A program made the translations under genes and the position numbers. A DNA stretch of 42,082 bases, taken from positions 1 through 42,082 of the forward strand of contig JBFHQE010000022.1 of the NCBI GenBank assembly GCA_041592335.1. Reading direction: 5' to 3'. The DNA comes from JBFHQE01 sp041592335. GTDB taxonomy: Bacteria; Pseudomonadota; Gammaproteobacteria; Thiohalobacterales; Thiohalobacteraceae. Below, in pieces: positions 6,911 through 16,099 of the stretch. A model generated the notes under the pieces. The model saw only the letters and a list, made by a program, of their open reading frames with translations, ran no database searches and was not told the DNA's origin. How positions within the stretch are numbered: position 1 is the first letter of the stretch; each line of letters starts with the position of its first letter.

Positions 6911-8370
6911 CAATGCACCTCACCAATCGTTTCGGTTTGCAACTGCGTCCATGCCTCTACCAGCCGGGACGGCAATGTACCCACATCGCCCGCGCCCAGC
7001 GTTAACACCAGGTCGCCGTCCTGCAGGATGCCGGTCAATACTTCCGGCACCTCGGCAACGCCGGATACGAATATCGGATCCACCTGGCCGCGGGTACGTA
7101 TCGCGCGTGCCAGTGCGCGGCCATCCGCGCCCGCCACCGGCTCCTCGCCCGCGGCATACACTTCGCACAGCACCAGCACATCCACGGATGACAGTACCTG
7201 GGCAAAGTCATCAAACAGGTCGCGGGTGCGGCTGTAACGGTGCGGTTGAAAGATCACGACCAGCCGTTTCTCCGGCCAGCTGCCGCGCACGGCATTCAGC
7301 GTCGCGGCAATCTCGCGCGGATGATGACCGTAGTCATCGATCAGTCGAACATCGCCCTGCGATGTCTTGTAGTCGCCATACACCTGGCAACGTCGACCGA
7401 TACCGCCAAAGGATTTGAGCGCGCCCTGGATATGCGCTTCGCTGACACCCAGCTCCAGCGCGATGGCAATCGCAGCCAGCGCATTGAGCACGTTATGCTT
7501 GCCGGGCATGTTCAGCACGACCGGGAAGGCGACATCCTGCTGCTTGCGATGCACGATGAAATGCATGCGCAAACCGTCCTGGTGCAGATCCGTTACCGTC
7601 AGATCCGCATCCGAGTTATCGATTGCATAGGTCACAATCGGGCGCGTCACTTCCGGCAGAATTTCACGCACACCCGCATCGTCGAGACAGAGCACGGCCA
7701 GCCCGTAGAAAGGCAGGTGATGCAGAAACTCGATGAAGGTCTGGCGTAACGTAGCGAAATCGCCACCATAGGTTTCCAGATGGTCGGCATCGATATTGGT
7801 GACGATCGCCATCATCGGCTGCAGATACAGGAATGACGCATCGCTTTCATCGGCTTCCGCCACCAGGTAACGGCTCATGCCCAGGCGCGCGTGACTGGCG
7901 CTGCTGTTGAGCAAACCGCCAATCACATACGTCGGGTCCAGTTCACCTTCCGCCAGCAGGCTGGCCACCAGGCTGGTAGTGGTGGTCTTGCCATGCGTAC
8001 CGGCCACGGCAATGCCGTAACGGAAGCGCATCAGCTCCGCCAGCATTTCCGCGCGCGGTACCACCGGGATATGCGCTTCACGCGCGGCAATCACTTCCGG
8101 GTTATCTTTTTTGACCGCCGTCGAGATCACCACCACATCGCAGTCCGCCACATGCGCGGCATCATGGCCGAAAAAGATTTTTGCGCCATGTTGTTTCAAG
8201 CGTTTGGTCATGGCGTTTTCACGCAAGTCGGAACCCTGCACCTGAAAGCCCAGGTTCAGCATCACTTCGGCAATGCCGCCCATCCCGGCACCGCCGATGC
8301 CGACAAAGTGCATGCGACGAACACGCCCCATATCCTGTTGCAACTGCGTTGGCATCAGCTTCTCAATCAT
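6910..8370 (-). CDS. murC: UDP-N-acetylmuramate--L-alanine ligase
   Basis: MurC is the cytoplasmic Mur ligase that adds L-alanine to UDP-MurNAc using ATP. With the ATG at 8370 it has 486 residues (E. coli 491). The UDP-binding Rossmann motif HFVGIGGAGMGGIAEV is at 21-36 and the P-loop AGTHGKTT at 123-130, followed by the usual central and C-terminal Mur ligase domains. A frame extended to 8397 would add nine Gly-rich residues inside murG and has no support. The chosen ATG overlaps the murG stop (ATGA). The stop overlaps the small ORF at 6910. Confidence 0.97.
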   Translation of the reverse strand: MIEKLMPTQLQQDMGRVRRMHFVGIGGAGMGGIAEVMLNLGFQVQGSDLRENAMTKRLKQHGAKIFFGHDAAHVADCDVVVISTAVKKDNPEVIAAREAHIPVVPRAEMLAELMRFRYGIAVAGTHGKTTTTSLVASLLAEGELDPTYVIGGLLNSSASHARLGMSRYLVAEADESDASFLYLQPMMAIVTNIDADHLETYGGDFATLRQTFIEFLHHLPFYGLAVLCLDDAGVREILPEVTRPIVTYAIDNSDADLTVTDLHQDGLRMHFIVHRKQQDVAFPVVLNMPGKHNVLNALAAIAIALELGVSEAHIQGALKSFGGIGRRCQVYGDYKTSQGDVRLIDDYGHHPREIAATLNAVRGSWPEKRLVVIFQPHRYSRTRDLFDDFAQVLSSVDVLVLCEVYAAGEEPVAGADGRALARAIRTRGQVDPIFVSGVAEVPEVLTGILQDGDLVLTLGAGDVGTLPSRLVEAWTQLQTETIGEVH

Positions 8371-9467
8371 GCCGCCACCCCCGCTGCCTGCAGGCAATGG
8401 CGTGCCACGATTTGCGCGGCGTCCGGCTTAGCCAGCGCGCGCGCCGCCGTTGCCATGCGTAACAGGCTTTCCGGCTGCTGTTGATATTGGGTTATCACCT
8501 CGGCCAGTCGCTGCGCGGTGAGTTCGGTTTGCTGAATCACGACACCGGCGCCCGCATCGGCCAGGAAACGCGCATTGCCTGTTTGATGATCATCCACCGC
8601 ATGCGGATAAGGCACCATCACCGCGCCAACACCGGCTGCGGCCAGTTCGGCCACGGTCAATGCGCCGGAACGACAGATCACCAGGTCCGCCCAGCCATAG
8701 GCTTCCGCCATGTTTTCAATGAAAGGTTTCACATCACCCTGAACACTGGCCGCCTGGTAAGCGGCCACGCAGGCATCGATCTGTTTCGCGCCGGCCTGAT
8801 GCCGAACCTGCGGACGCTGCGCTTCGGGCAGCAGAGCCAATGCCTGTGGCACCGTTTCATTCAATGCCTGCGCACCAAGACTGCCACCCAGTACCAGCAA
8901 GTGCAGTGGCTTGTCATGCGAAGCGAACCGAGCATCCGGTGCAGCAAGCGCGGCAATATCCGCTCTGACAGGATTGCCTGTATGAATGGTTTCCGCTTTA
9001 TCCGCCAGCGCACCGGGAAATGCTTCCATTACACATTTCGCCAACGGCGCCAGCAGGCGATTGGTCAATCCCGCGATGGAGTTCTGTTCATGTATCAACA
9101 ACGGACGGCGGGTCAACCAGGCCATCAATCCGCCAGGGCCGGTAACGAAACCACCCATGCCGAGCACCGCACGCGGACGCAGGCTGAGCATCACCCACAA
9201 GGATTGCCACAGCGCATGCATTAACATGAAAGGCGCGGCAATCTGTTTTAACAGACCCTTGCCACGCAGGCCGCTCACCTTGATCCAGGCCACTTTGAAA
9301 CCCGCCTGCGGAACCACTTTCGCTTCCAGGCCCGCGCGCGTTCCCAGCCACACCACCGGCATGCCAGCCTGTTTCAGTTCGCGTGCCACTGCCAGCGCCG
9401 GGAACACATGACCGCCGGTGCCGCCCGCCATGATCAGGATTGGTCGCCCGTTAGACATCGATGTCAT
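8367..9467 (-). CDS. murG: UDP-GlcNAc:lipid I N-acetylglucosaminyltransferase MurG
   Basis: MurG is the membrane-associated GT-B glycosyltransferase that turns lipid I into lipid II at the inner face of the inner membrane. The 366 residues carry the glycine-rich loop MAGGTGGHVFPALA (13-26), a second loop LGGSLGAQALNE, and the donor-binding stretch ICRSGALTVAEL followed by PYPHAVDDHQ. The E. coli protein has 355 residues. Both ends overlap neighbours by 4 nt (ftsW stop and murC start). Confidence 0.97.
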   Translation of the reverse strand: MTSMSNGRPILIMAGGTGGHVFPALAVARELKQAGMPVVWLGTRAGLEAKVVPQAGFKVAWIKVSGLRGKGLLKQIAAPFMLMHALWQSLWVMLSLRPRAVLGMGGFVTGPGGLMAWLTRRPLLIHEQNSIAGLTNRLLAPLAKCVMEAFPGALADKAETIHTGNPVRADIAALAAPDARFASHDKPLHLLVLGGSLGAQALNETVPQALALLPEAQRPQVRHQAGAKQIDACVAAYQAASVQGDVKPFIENMAEAYGWADLVICRSGALTVAELAAAGVGAVMVPYPHAVDDHQTGNARFLADAGAGVVIQQTELTAQRLAEVITQYQQQPESLLRMATAARALAKPDAAQIVARHCLQAAGVAA

Positions 9468-10690
9468 CGACGACCTCCCCGGCGAGTCACCTGGCGCTTG
9501 CCCGCGCGTGTCTTGCCATTGCTAAGGGTATGTACCGAGGAACGGGTTTCGCAATCGATCCGCAACAGCAGCGCTATTGCCATGCACATGATCACCAGGC
9601 TACTGCCGCCGTAACTGAACATGGGCAGCGTCAGGCCCTTGGTCGGCAGCAATCCCATGTTCACACCGATATTGATAAAACTTTGCAGGCCGATCCAGGT
9701 GCCAATGCCATAGGCAAGGTAAGCCGAGAAATTTTCATTCACCGCCCGCGCGGCAGCGCCGATCATAAAGGCGCGGTACACAATGAAGGCGTACAGTGCA
9801 ACGATCACCAGCACACCGACCAGACCCAGCTCTTCTGCCGCCACGGCAAATACGAAATCGGTGTGTGCTTCCGGCAGGTAAAACAGCTTCTGAATACTGG
9901 CGCCCAGGCCCACGCCCCAGATCTCGCCCCGGCCAATCGCGATCAACGATTGCGTCAACTGGAAGCCGCTGTTAAACGGATCAGCCCAGGGATTCAGGAA
10001 CGCGGTGAGGCGCGCCATGCGATAAGGCGATGACAGCGCCAGCAGCGCAAAGGCACCCGCCACCACCAGGCCCAGCAACAGGAACTGCCACAGGCGCACA
10101 CCGGCGATATACATCATGGCCAGCGCGGTACTGATCAATACCACCGTGGCACCGAAATCAGGCTCCATCAGCAATAACAGACTGACCAGGCCCAGCACCG
10201 CCATCGGCTTGATAAACCCGCTGAACTGTTCGCGCACTTCTTCCGAACGCCGCACCAGGTAACCGGCGAGATAAATCAGGATCAGCAGCTTGGCCGGTTC
10301 AGAGACCTGCAGATTCATAATGCCCAGCGGAATCCAGCGCGCGGCACCGTTAACTGTCTTGCCCACGCCGGGAATCAGCACCAGGCTCAGCAACACCAGC
10401 GCGGTAAAGAGTGCCGGCATGCCGGCCCGCGACAGCCAGCTCATGCGGACATTGAATACCAGGAAGGCGGCAAAGAGACCCAGCAGGATGTACAGGCCCT
10501 GGCGCGTGGCATAGTAAAACGGCTGGTCCAGCGAGCGATCGGCCAAAGTAATCGAGGCAGAGCCGACCATCACCAAACCCAGCGCCAGAATGGCAATCGT
10601 CGCAAGCAATAATCCCTGGTCGGGACGCGCCCGCAGGATATCTTCAAAGTGCTGTTTCAAACCGAGTGAAGGCAGTGTGATCGCGTTCAT
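9464..10690 (-). CDS. ftsW: SEDS peptidoglycan glycosyltransferase FtsW
   Basis: FtsW is the septal glycan polymerase that works with FtsI. Starting at the ATG at 10690 it has 408 residues (E. coli 414), with about ten hydrophobic spans and the SEDS signature LPEAHTDFVFAVAAEELG in the large periplasmic loop region. SYGGSSLVIM is in the last part, and a basic cytoplasmic tail ends the protein. An upstream in-frame GTG at 10699 would add three residues; the ATG is preferred because it overlaps the murD stop as ATGA. Its stop overlaps murG in the same way. Confidence 0.96.
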   Translation of the reverse strand: MNAITLPSLGLKQHFEDILRARPDQGLLLATIAILALGLVMVGSASITLADRSLDQPFYYATRQGLYILLGLFAAFLVFNVRMSWLSRAGMPALFTALVLLSLVLIPGVGKTVNGAARWIPLGIMNLQVSEPAKLLILIYLAGYLVRRSEEVREQFSGFIKPMAVLGLVSLLLLMEPDFGATVVLISTALAMMYIAGVRLWQFLLLGLVVAGAFALLALSSPYRMARLTAFLNPWADPFNSGFQLTQSLIAIGRGEIWGVGLGASIQKLFYLPEAHTDFVFAVAAEELGLVGVLVIVALYAFIVYRAFMIGAAARAVNENFSAYLAYGIGTWIGLQSFINIGVNMGLLPTKGLTLPMFSYGGSSLVIMCMAIALLLRIDCETRSSVHTLSNGKTRAGKRQVTRRGGRR

Positions 10691-12057
10691 GCCACACACC
10701 TCCCGACGGCTTCGACAAATTTCTCGCCACGGTCCTCGTAACCGTTGAACATGTCAAAGCTGGCACAGGCAGGCGACAGCAATACCACATCGCCCGGCTG
10801 CGCCAGTTTCGCCGCCTGTTGCACCGCTTCATCCATGGAGCCGGCGTGTACAACGGGCGTGCAACCCTGCAAGGCCTGTTCGATCAGTGCGGCATCCTGG
10901 CCGATCAACACCACTGCGCGCGCCTTGCTGCACACAACGTCATGCAGCGGTGAAAAGTCCGCACCCTTGCCCTGGCCACCGGCAATTAATACCACCGGAT
11001 GATCAAAACCCGAGATAGCGGCCAGCGTGGCGCCAACATTGGTGCCCTTGGAATCGTTATACCAGTCAACACCCGCGACCTGCGTTACCCATTCTGTGCG
11101 GTGCGGCAGACCGCCGAATGTGCGCAGGGTTTCCAGCATCGCAATGCGTGGCAGTCCCAGCACATGACCGGCCGCCAGCGCAGCCAGCGCGTTGGCCTGG
11201 TTATGTCGGCCAGCCATGCGAATCTCGCTGACCGGTAACAGTGTCTCGTCGCCGAACGCCAGCACCGGTCCCTGTGACGTCGATGCAACGCCAAACTCTC
11301 CTTCACCCGGTGCATTCAGGGTGAAGCCAAGCACTGGACGGTTTTTATCGGTCAGACGAACTACCATTGGATCATCCAGGTTCACGACCTGGGTGGCGGC
11401 ATGACGGTAGATGCGCGCCTTGGCCGCCGCGTAATCATCAAACCCCTGGTAGCGGTCCATGTGATCCGGGCTGACATTGAGAATAACGGCAGTAGCCAGC
11501 TGTAGGCTGCTGACGGTTTCCAGCTGGAAACTGGATAGCTCCAGCACGTACAGATCCGGTTGCGGTTGCGCCAGCAGATCCAGCGCGGGCGTACCCAGAT
11601 TGCCACCTACCAGCACCTTCCTGCCGGCCTGGCGCACCATTTCATAGACCAGCGTGGTCACCGTGCTTTTACCATTGCTGCCAGTGATGGCTACCACTGG
11701 CGCTTTTACATGACGCGCGAATAATTCAATATCGCCAATCACTTCAATGCCGCGACTGCGTGCTTCCAGCAACAGGGGGTGTGTCATTGGCACGCCTGGA
11801 CTCACGATAATCTGGTCGGCATTTTCAAAAGCCGCCGCCTCATATTGCCCGACGAACAAGGCAATATCCGGTAACTCACGACGGATCTCTTCCAGCCCGG
11901 GCGGTTGTTCGCGGTTATCGGTCACGGCAATCTGGCAACCCAGGCGGGACAGAAAACGCGCACAGGACAGCCCGGTCTTGCCCAGACCGACCACCAGTAC
12001 CTTGCGTTGCTCAACACTGTCCATGCGTTGCATATGCCCTAGCGCAACCCCTCTCAT
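10687..12057 (-). CDS. murD: UDP-N-acetylmuramoylalanine--D-glutamate ligase
   Basis: MurD adds D-glutamate to UDP-MurNAc-L-Ala in the cytoplasm. The N-terminal Rossmann motif KVLVVGLGKTGLSCARF and the P-loop AITGSNGKSTVTTL are clear. Three start codons are possible: ATG 12057 (456 residues), ATG 12033, or ATG 12024 (445 residues, MDSVEQRKVLVV, closest to the usual N-terminus). I give 12057 because it overlaps the stop of the small hydrophobic ORF upstream in TAATG, the coupling pattern of this cluster. The family's usual length (438 in E. coli) favours the shorter forms, so the first 11 residues are uncertain. Its stop overlaps ftsW. Confidence 0.93.
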   Translation of the reverse strand: MRGVALGHMQRMDSVEQRKVLVVGLGKTGLSCARFLSRLGCQIAVTDNREQPPGLEEIRRELPDIALFVGQYEAAAFENADQIIVSPGVPMTHPLLLEARSRGIEVIGDIELFARHVKAPVVAITGSNGKSTVTTLVYEMVRQAGRKVLVGGNLGTPALDLLAQPQPDLYVLELSSFQLETVSSLQLATAVILNVSPDHMDRYQGFDDYAAAKARIYRHAATQVVNLDDPMVVRLTDKNRPVLGFTLNAPGEGEFGVASTSQGPVLAFGDETLLPVSEIRMAGRHNQANALAALAAGHVLGLPRIAMLETLRTFGGLPHRTEWVTQVAGVDWYNDSKGTNVGATLAAISGFDHPVVLIAGGQGKGADFSPLHDVVCSKARAVVLIGQDAALIEQALQGCTPVVHAGSMDEAVQQAAKLAQPGDVVLLSPACASFDMFNGYEDRGEKFVEAVGRCVA

Positions 12058-12134
12058 TAAGCCATCGTTATCCACAACAGCGACATCGCTACAAACAGCA
12101 CCGCGACAATCTTCATTTGCATCTGCAAATTCAT
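12057..12134 (-). CDS. 25-residue hydrophobic miniprotein between mraY and murD, unknown
   Basis: A short frame begins MNLQMQMKIVAVLFVAMSLL and ends WITMA. After a polar start with Lys8, residues 9-25 could form one membrane span. GGAAG stands 3-7 nt ahead of its ATG, seven bases after the mraY stop, and its TAA overlaps an in-frame murD ATG (TAATG). It occupies nearly the whole 84-bp mraY-murD gap, in a cluster with otherwise little or no spacing. I do not recognise it. It may be a small membrane partner of MraY or FtsW, or a leader that couples translation into murD. It is below the length cut-off of normal gene callers. Confidence 0.55.
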   Translation of the reverse strand: MNLQMQMKIVAVLFVAMSLLWITMA

Positions 12135-12141
12135 AACTTCC

Positions 12142-13224
12142 TCATCGAATCTTCAGCGTGGCCAGCCCGACAAGAACCAGAATGACCGTAATGATCCAGA
12201 AGCGCACGATGACGCGCGGTTCCGGCCAACCCTTCAATTCGAAATGATGATGCAGTGGCGCCATGCGGAAGATGCGGCGCCCGGTTAACTTGAATGACGC
12301 GACCTGCAGAATGACAGACACGGTTTCCATCACGAACACGCCGCCCATGATGAAATAAACCAGTTCCTGACGAACCAGCACGGCAAGAATGCCGAGCGCG
12401 GCGCCGAGCGCCAGCGCACCCACATCGCCCATGAAGACCTGCGCGGGATAGGCATTGAACCAGAGAAAGCCCAGACCGGAACCGACAATCGCACCCGCGA
12501 ACACCGTCAATTCGCCCGCTTCACGAATAAAGGGAATGGCGAGGTATTCTGCGAATACGCTGTTACCCGTCAGGTAGGCAAACACGGCCAGCGCACCCGC
12601 CACCATGACTGTTGGCAGAATGGCCAGGCCATCCAGCCCGTCGGTCAGGTTCACCGCATTACTGGAACCGACGATGACGAAGTAGGTAAAGAGGATGTAC
12701 AAAGCGCCCATGTTGATCGCGACTTCCTTGAAGAAGGGCACGATCAACTGGGTTTCGGCCGGCACCTGAGCCGATGAAAATAGATACCAGGCAACCCCAA
12801 ACGCTACTACCGACTGCCAGAAATATTTCCAGCGCGCCGCAAGCCCCTTGGAATTTTTCAGGATCAGCTTCTTGTAATCATCCACCCAGCCGATCCAGCC
12901 GAAAGCCAGGGTAACGATCAGGCACACCCAGACATAACGGTTACCCAGGTTGCCCCACAACAGGGTGGACACGGCAATCGATACCAGGATCAGGGCACCG
13001 CCCATGGTTGGCGTACCGGCCTTGCCCAGGTGCGATTGCGGACCATCAGCCCGCACCTGCTGCCCAATCTGGTAATGACTCAAACGACGGATCATCACCG
13101 GACCCACCAGGAACGCAATGCCCAGCGCGGTCAACACACCCAGAATGGCGCGCAAGGTCAGATACTGGAAAACATTAAAGCCGCTTTCGAATTGCGCCAG
13201 GTATTCCGCGAGCCATAACAGCAT
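12142..13224 (-). CDS. mraY: Phospho-N-acetylmuramoyl-pentapeptide-transferase MraY
   Basis: MraY is the ten-span inner-membrane enzyme that transfers phospho-MurNAc-pentapeptide to undecaprenyl phosphate, giving lipid I. Its 360 residues equal the E. coli length. The Mg-binding and catalytic motifs are in place: VDDYKK (Asp115-Asp116), NLTDGLDGLA (Asp195 and Asp198), FMGDVGALALG (Asp267) and the PLHHHFELKGW loop (His325-327). The ATG overlaps the murF stop in TGATG. Confidence 0.98.
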   Translation of the reverse strand: MLLWLAEYLAQFESGFNVFQYLTLRAILGVLTALGIAFLVGPVMIRRLSHYQIGQQVRADGPQSHLGKAGTPTMGGALILVSIAVSTLLWGNLGNRYVWVCLIVTLAFGWIGWVDDYKKLILKNSKGLAARWKYFWQSVVAFGVAWYLFSSAQVPAETQLIVPFFKEVAINMGALYILFTYFVIVGSSNAVNLTDGLDGLAILPTVMVAGALAVFAYLTGNSVFAEYLAIPFIREAGELTVFAGAIVGSGLGFLWFNAYPAQVFMGDVGALALGAALGILAVLVRQELVYFIMGGVFVMETVSVILQVASFKLTGRRIFRMAPLHHHFELKGWPEPRVIVRFWIITVILVLVGLATLKIR

Positions 13225-14579
13225 CAGTGCGTCACCTCGCTTGTCAGCAAGGCCTGCGCCACTTCTTCCATGCGCATCACACGTGAGCCCTTGATCAGCA
13301 CACTGCCGCCGGACTGAACAGCCTTGCGCAGTTGCGCAATCAGTTCGGCCTTGTCGCCGAACGCCTGCGCGGTCGGACCAAAAGCCTCCGCGGTATGCGC
13401 GGCCAGCTCACCCAGCGCGAAACACTGCTCGATGCCCTGCTGCCTGGCGTAACGCCCCATCTCGGCATGCAAGGCTTCCGCATCGCCACCCAGTTCACCC
13501 ATGTTGCCGAGCACCAGGCAACGCGGCGCACGCTCACGCGCCAGCACATCGATGGCGGCGCGCGTTGACGTCGGGTTGGCATTGTAGCTGTCGTTAATCA
13601 CCACCAGGCCGTCGGCACGCTGTGATCGCTGCAAGCGTCCGGGCACGGCACTCATGCTTTCCAGGCCGGTAACAACCTGCGCCAGCGACACACCCGCGGC
13701 AAGCGCGGCTGCCGTCGCCGCCAACGCATTCATCACATTATGCTTACCCGGCAAAGGTAACGTGCAATCGGCCGCACCTTTCAGCGTCTGCAGATGCAGC
13801 TGCGAACCGCCGTCGACAGATTGATATGTCGCTGACACATCGGCGTCGGCCTCAATACTGAATGTCAGCGCCTTGCATTCAGACGGCACCATGGCACGCC
13901 AGTCAGCCGCGAACCGGTCATCGGCATTGATAATGGCGGTGGCATCGGGTTGCAGGTTACGAATGATTTCACCCTTGGCCTGCGCCACGCCTTCCAGTGA
14001 ACCAAATCCTTCCAGATGCGCCGCACCGGCATTGTTCAAAATCGAAACCGTGGGCGTGGCCAGCGACATCAGGTATTCGATTTCACCGGCATGATTGGCG
14101 CCCATCTCGATTACGGCCGCCTGGTGCTTGCTCCCCAGCCCGAACAGGGTCAGTGGCACGCCAATGTCGTTATTGAGATTGCCGCGCGTCGCCAGCACCG
14201 ATGCCTGTTGGCCGAGAATAGCGGACAGCATTTCTTTCACGGTGGTCTTGCCGTTACTGCCAGTGACCGCAATCAGCGGGATATCGAATTGCTGGCGCCA
14301 GCAGGCCGCCAGTCGGCCGAGCGCCATACGCGTATCGTCGACTTTCAACAGTGGCAGCTCGACATCAACCTTGCGTTGCACGACTGCGCCAGCCGCCCGC
14401 TGTTCGACAACCTGCGTGAGAAAATCGTGCGCATCGAAGCGTTCGCCCACCAGCGCAATAAACAAGTTGTCCGCTGCAATGTTACGCGTATCGGTACTGA
14501 CGCCGGTAAATTCGCGGTCTGCACCAATCAATTCCGCCTGCATCGCGGCCGCGGCCCGGGAAAGCGTCATGCTGATCAT
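13224..14579 (-). CDS. murF: UDP-N-acetylmuramoyl-tripeptide--D-alanyl-D-alanine ligase
   Basis: MurF adds the D-Ala-D-Ala made by Ddl and completes the cytoplasmic UDP-MurNAc-pentapeptide. Starting at ATG 14579 it has 451 residues (E. coli 452). GVSTDTRNI (26-34) marks the N-terminal UDP-binding domain, VTGSNGKTTVKEM (105-117) is the P-loop, and INDSYNANPTS lies in the C-terminal domain. A start at 14612 would add 11 residues inside murE. The chosen ATG overlaps the murE stop (ATGA), and the stop overlaps mraY. Confidence 0.97.
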   Translation of the reverse strand: MISMTLSRAAAAMQAELIGADREFTGVSTDTRNIAADNLFIALVGERFDAHDFLTQVVEQRAAGAVVQRKVDVELPLLKVDDTRMALGRLAACWRQQFDIPLIAVTGSNGKTTVKEMLSAILGQQASVLATRGNLNNDIGVPLTLFGLGSKHQAAVIEMGANHAGEIEYLMSLATPTVSILNNAGAAHLEGFGSLEGVAQAKGEIIRNLQPDATAIINADDRFAADWRAMVPSECKALTFSIEADADVSATYQSVDGGSQLHLQTLKGAADCTLPLPGKHNVMNALAATAAALAAGVSLAQVVTGLESMSAVPGRLQRSQRADGLVVINDSYNANPTSTRAAIDVLARERAPRCLVLGNMGELGGDAEALHAEMGRYARQQGIEQCFALGELAAHTAEAFGPTAQAFGDKAELIAQLRKAVQSGGSVLIKGSRVMRMEEVAQALLTSEVTH

Positions 14580-16099
14580 GCGCGTCCCTCCCGCAATACC
14601 TGCAATGCACATTCGCGGTCGTTGAAGGGAATGCGTTTGCCCGCGACAAGCTGAAACTCTTCATGGCCCTTACCGGCAATCAGCACCACGTCATCCTTGC
14701 CTGCTGCTTCAATCGCGCGCCGAATGGCGGTGCCCCGGTCGCGTTCCACATAGGCGGCATCGGGTTTTTTAAAACCCCGCAGGATATCCATCACGATGGC
14801 GGTAGAATCTTCGTAGCGCGGATTGTCATCGGTAATCCAGACATGGTCCGCCAACCGCTCGACCACTTCACCCATCAATGGACGCTTACCCGCATCGCGA
14901 TCACCGCCGGCGCCGAACACGCACCACAGCTGTTCCTTGCAATGCGGCCGTAACGCCAGCAACACCTGCTCCAGCGCCATCGGTGTATGCGCATAATCGA
15001 TCACCACCAGCGGCTGTCCATCGCCACCGATCTTGTCCATGCGCCCGGCAACCGGCTGTACCGCCGACAGCGCCACCAGCGCGTCCGGGAGGATCATGCC
15101 TTTCACCAGCAATACCGCGAGCGTTGCCATCAGGTTGGAGGCATTGAAATGCCCCATCAGGCCGGTTTGCACCACGCCCTTGCCCCAGCTGCTTTCGATT
15201 TCCAGTTCCAGGCCAAGACTGGTCATATTCACCGAACGCGCCGCTACCCAGTGCTCGGCTTTCAGCGCTTGCACCTGCTTCAGATCCAGCGAATAAGCCA
15301 CCCGCTGAACACGCCCGATCAGCATATCCATCAGTTCGCGACCAAAGGCGTCATCGACATTCAGCACCGCTGCCTTCAATCCCTCGCACTCAAACAGCTT
15401 GCGCTTGGCCGAGGCATAGGCTTCTAGATTCCCGTGATAATCGAGATGATCCCGACCAAGATTGGTTAATACCGCCACATCGAAATGCACAGCGGCGGCA
15501 CGCGCCTGCGCCAGCGCATGCGAAGAGACTTCCATGGTGACAGCCTTGGCGCCCAGCTGCGCCACATCGGCCAGCTCCTGCTGCAGGGTCACCGGATCCG
15601 GCGTGGTGTTAAGCGCTTCATGCAAGTCACCCAGCAACCCGTAACCAAGCGTACCAATCACACCACAGGGCAGACCCACTTTCTGCAATGCCTGCGCCAT
15701 GAAATGCGAACAGGAGGTTTTGCCGTCAGTGCCGGTAATGCCGACCGTGAACATATCGCGCGACGGGTCATCGTAAAAACGCGCGGCAATCAGCGAAGTT
15801 TTACTGGACAGGTCGGTTACTGAAAACACCGGCACGTTCAACTCACTGACCAGGTCGTCGGAATGTTCCGCCACCGGCTCATAAACAACCGCCACCGCGC
15901 CCTGCCTGACCGCTTCTTTCGCAAATTCCAGTCCGTGCGTCTGGTGGCCGCTGAGCGCCAGGAACAGACTGCCCTGGGTTACCTTGCGACTATCCAGCAC
16001 AAGACTGCTCACTTCCAGGTCAGCCGACGGCGGAACTTTATACAAGCCGCGCAGCAATTCACCCAGTCGTTTACCCAGTATTTTTGGCGCCGTCATCAT
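14576..16099 (-). CDS. murE: UDP-MurNAc-L-alanyl-D-glutamate--meso-diaminopimelate ligase
   Basis: MurE adds the third residue of the stem peptide. The specificity motif DNPR at 425-428, followed by YE, is that of meso-diaminopimelate-adding enzymes rather than lysine-adding ones, so the wall is the usual Gram-negative type. The protein has 507 residues with the P-loop TGTDGKTS at 122-129. Two ATGs stand in tandem at 16099 and 16096, and both overlap the ftsI stop (ATGATG); the first is used here. Confidence 0.97.
   Translation of the reverse strand: MMTAPKILGKRLGELLRGLYKVPPSADLEVSSLVLDSRKVTQGSLFLALSGHQTHGLEFAKEAVRQGAVAVVYEPVAEHSDDLVSELNVPVFSVTDLSSKTSLIAARFYDDPSRDMFTVGITGTDGKTSCSHFMAQALQKVGLPCGVIGTLGYGLLGDLHEALNTTPDPVTLQQELADVAQLGAKAVTMEVSSHALAQARAAAVHFDVAVLTNLGRDHLDYHGNLEAYASAKRKLFECEGLKAAVLNVDDAFGRELMDMLIGRVQRVAYSLDLKQVQALKAEHWVAARSVNMTSLGLELEIESSWGKGVVQTGLMGHFNASNLMATLAVLLVKGMILPDALVALSAVQPVAGRMDKIGGDGQPLVVIDYAHTPMALEQVLLALRPHCKEQLWCVFGAGGDRDAGKRPLMGEVVERLADHVWITDDNPRYEDSTAIVMDILRGFKKPDAAYVERDRGTAIRRAIEAAGKDDVVLIAGKGHEEFQLVAGKRIPFNDRECALQVLREGRA

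Noticed and set aside
8371..8397. Longer murC start
   Set aside because: The nine extra Gly-rich residues are only murG codons out of frame; the ATGA overlap at 8370 fits the family start.
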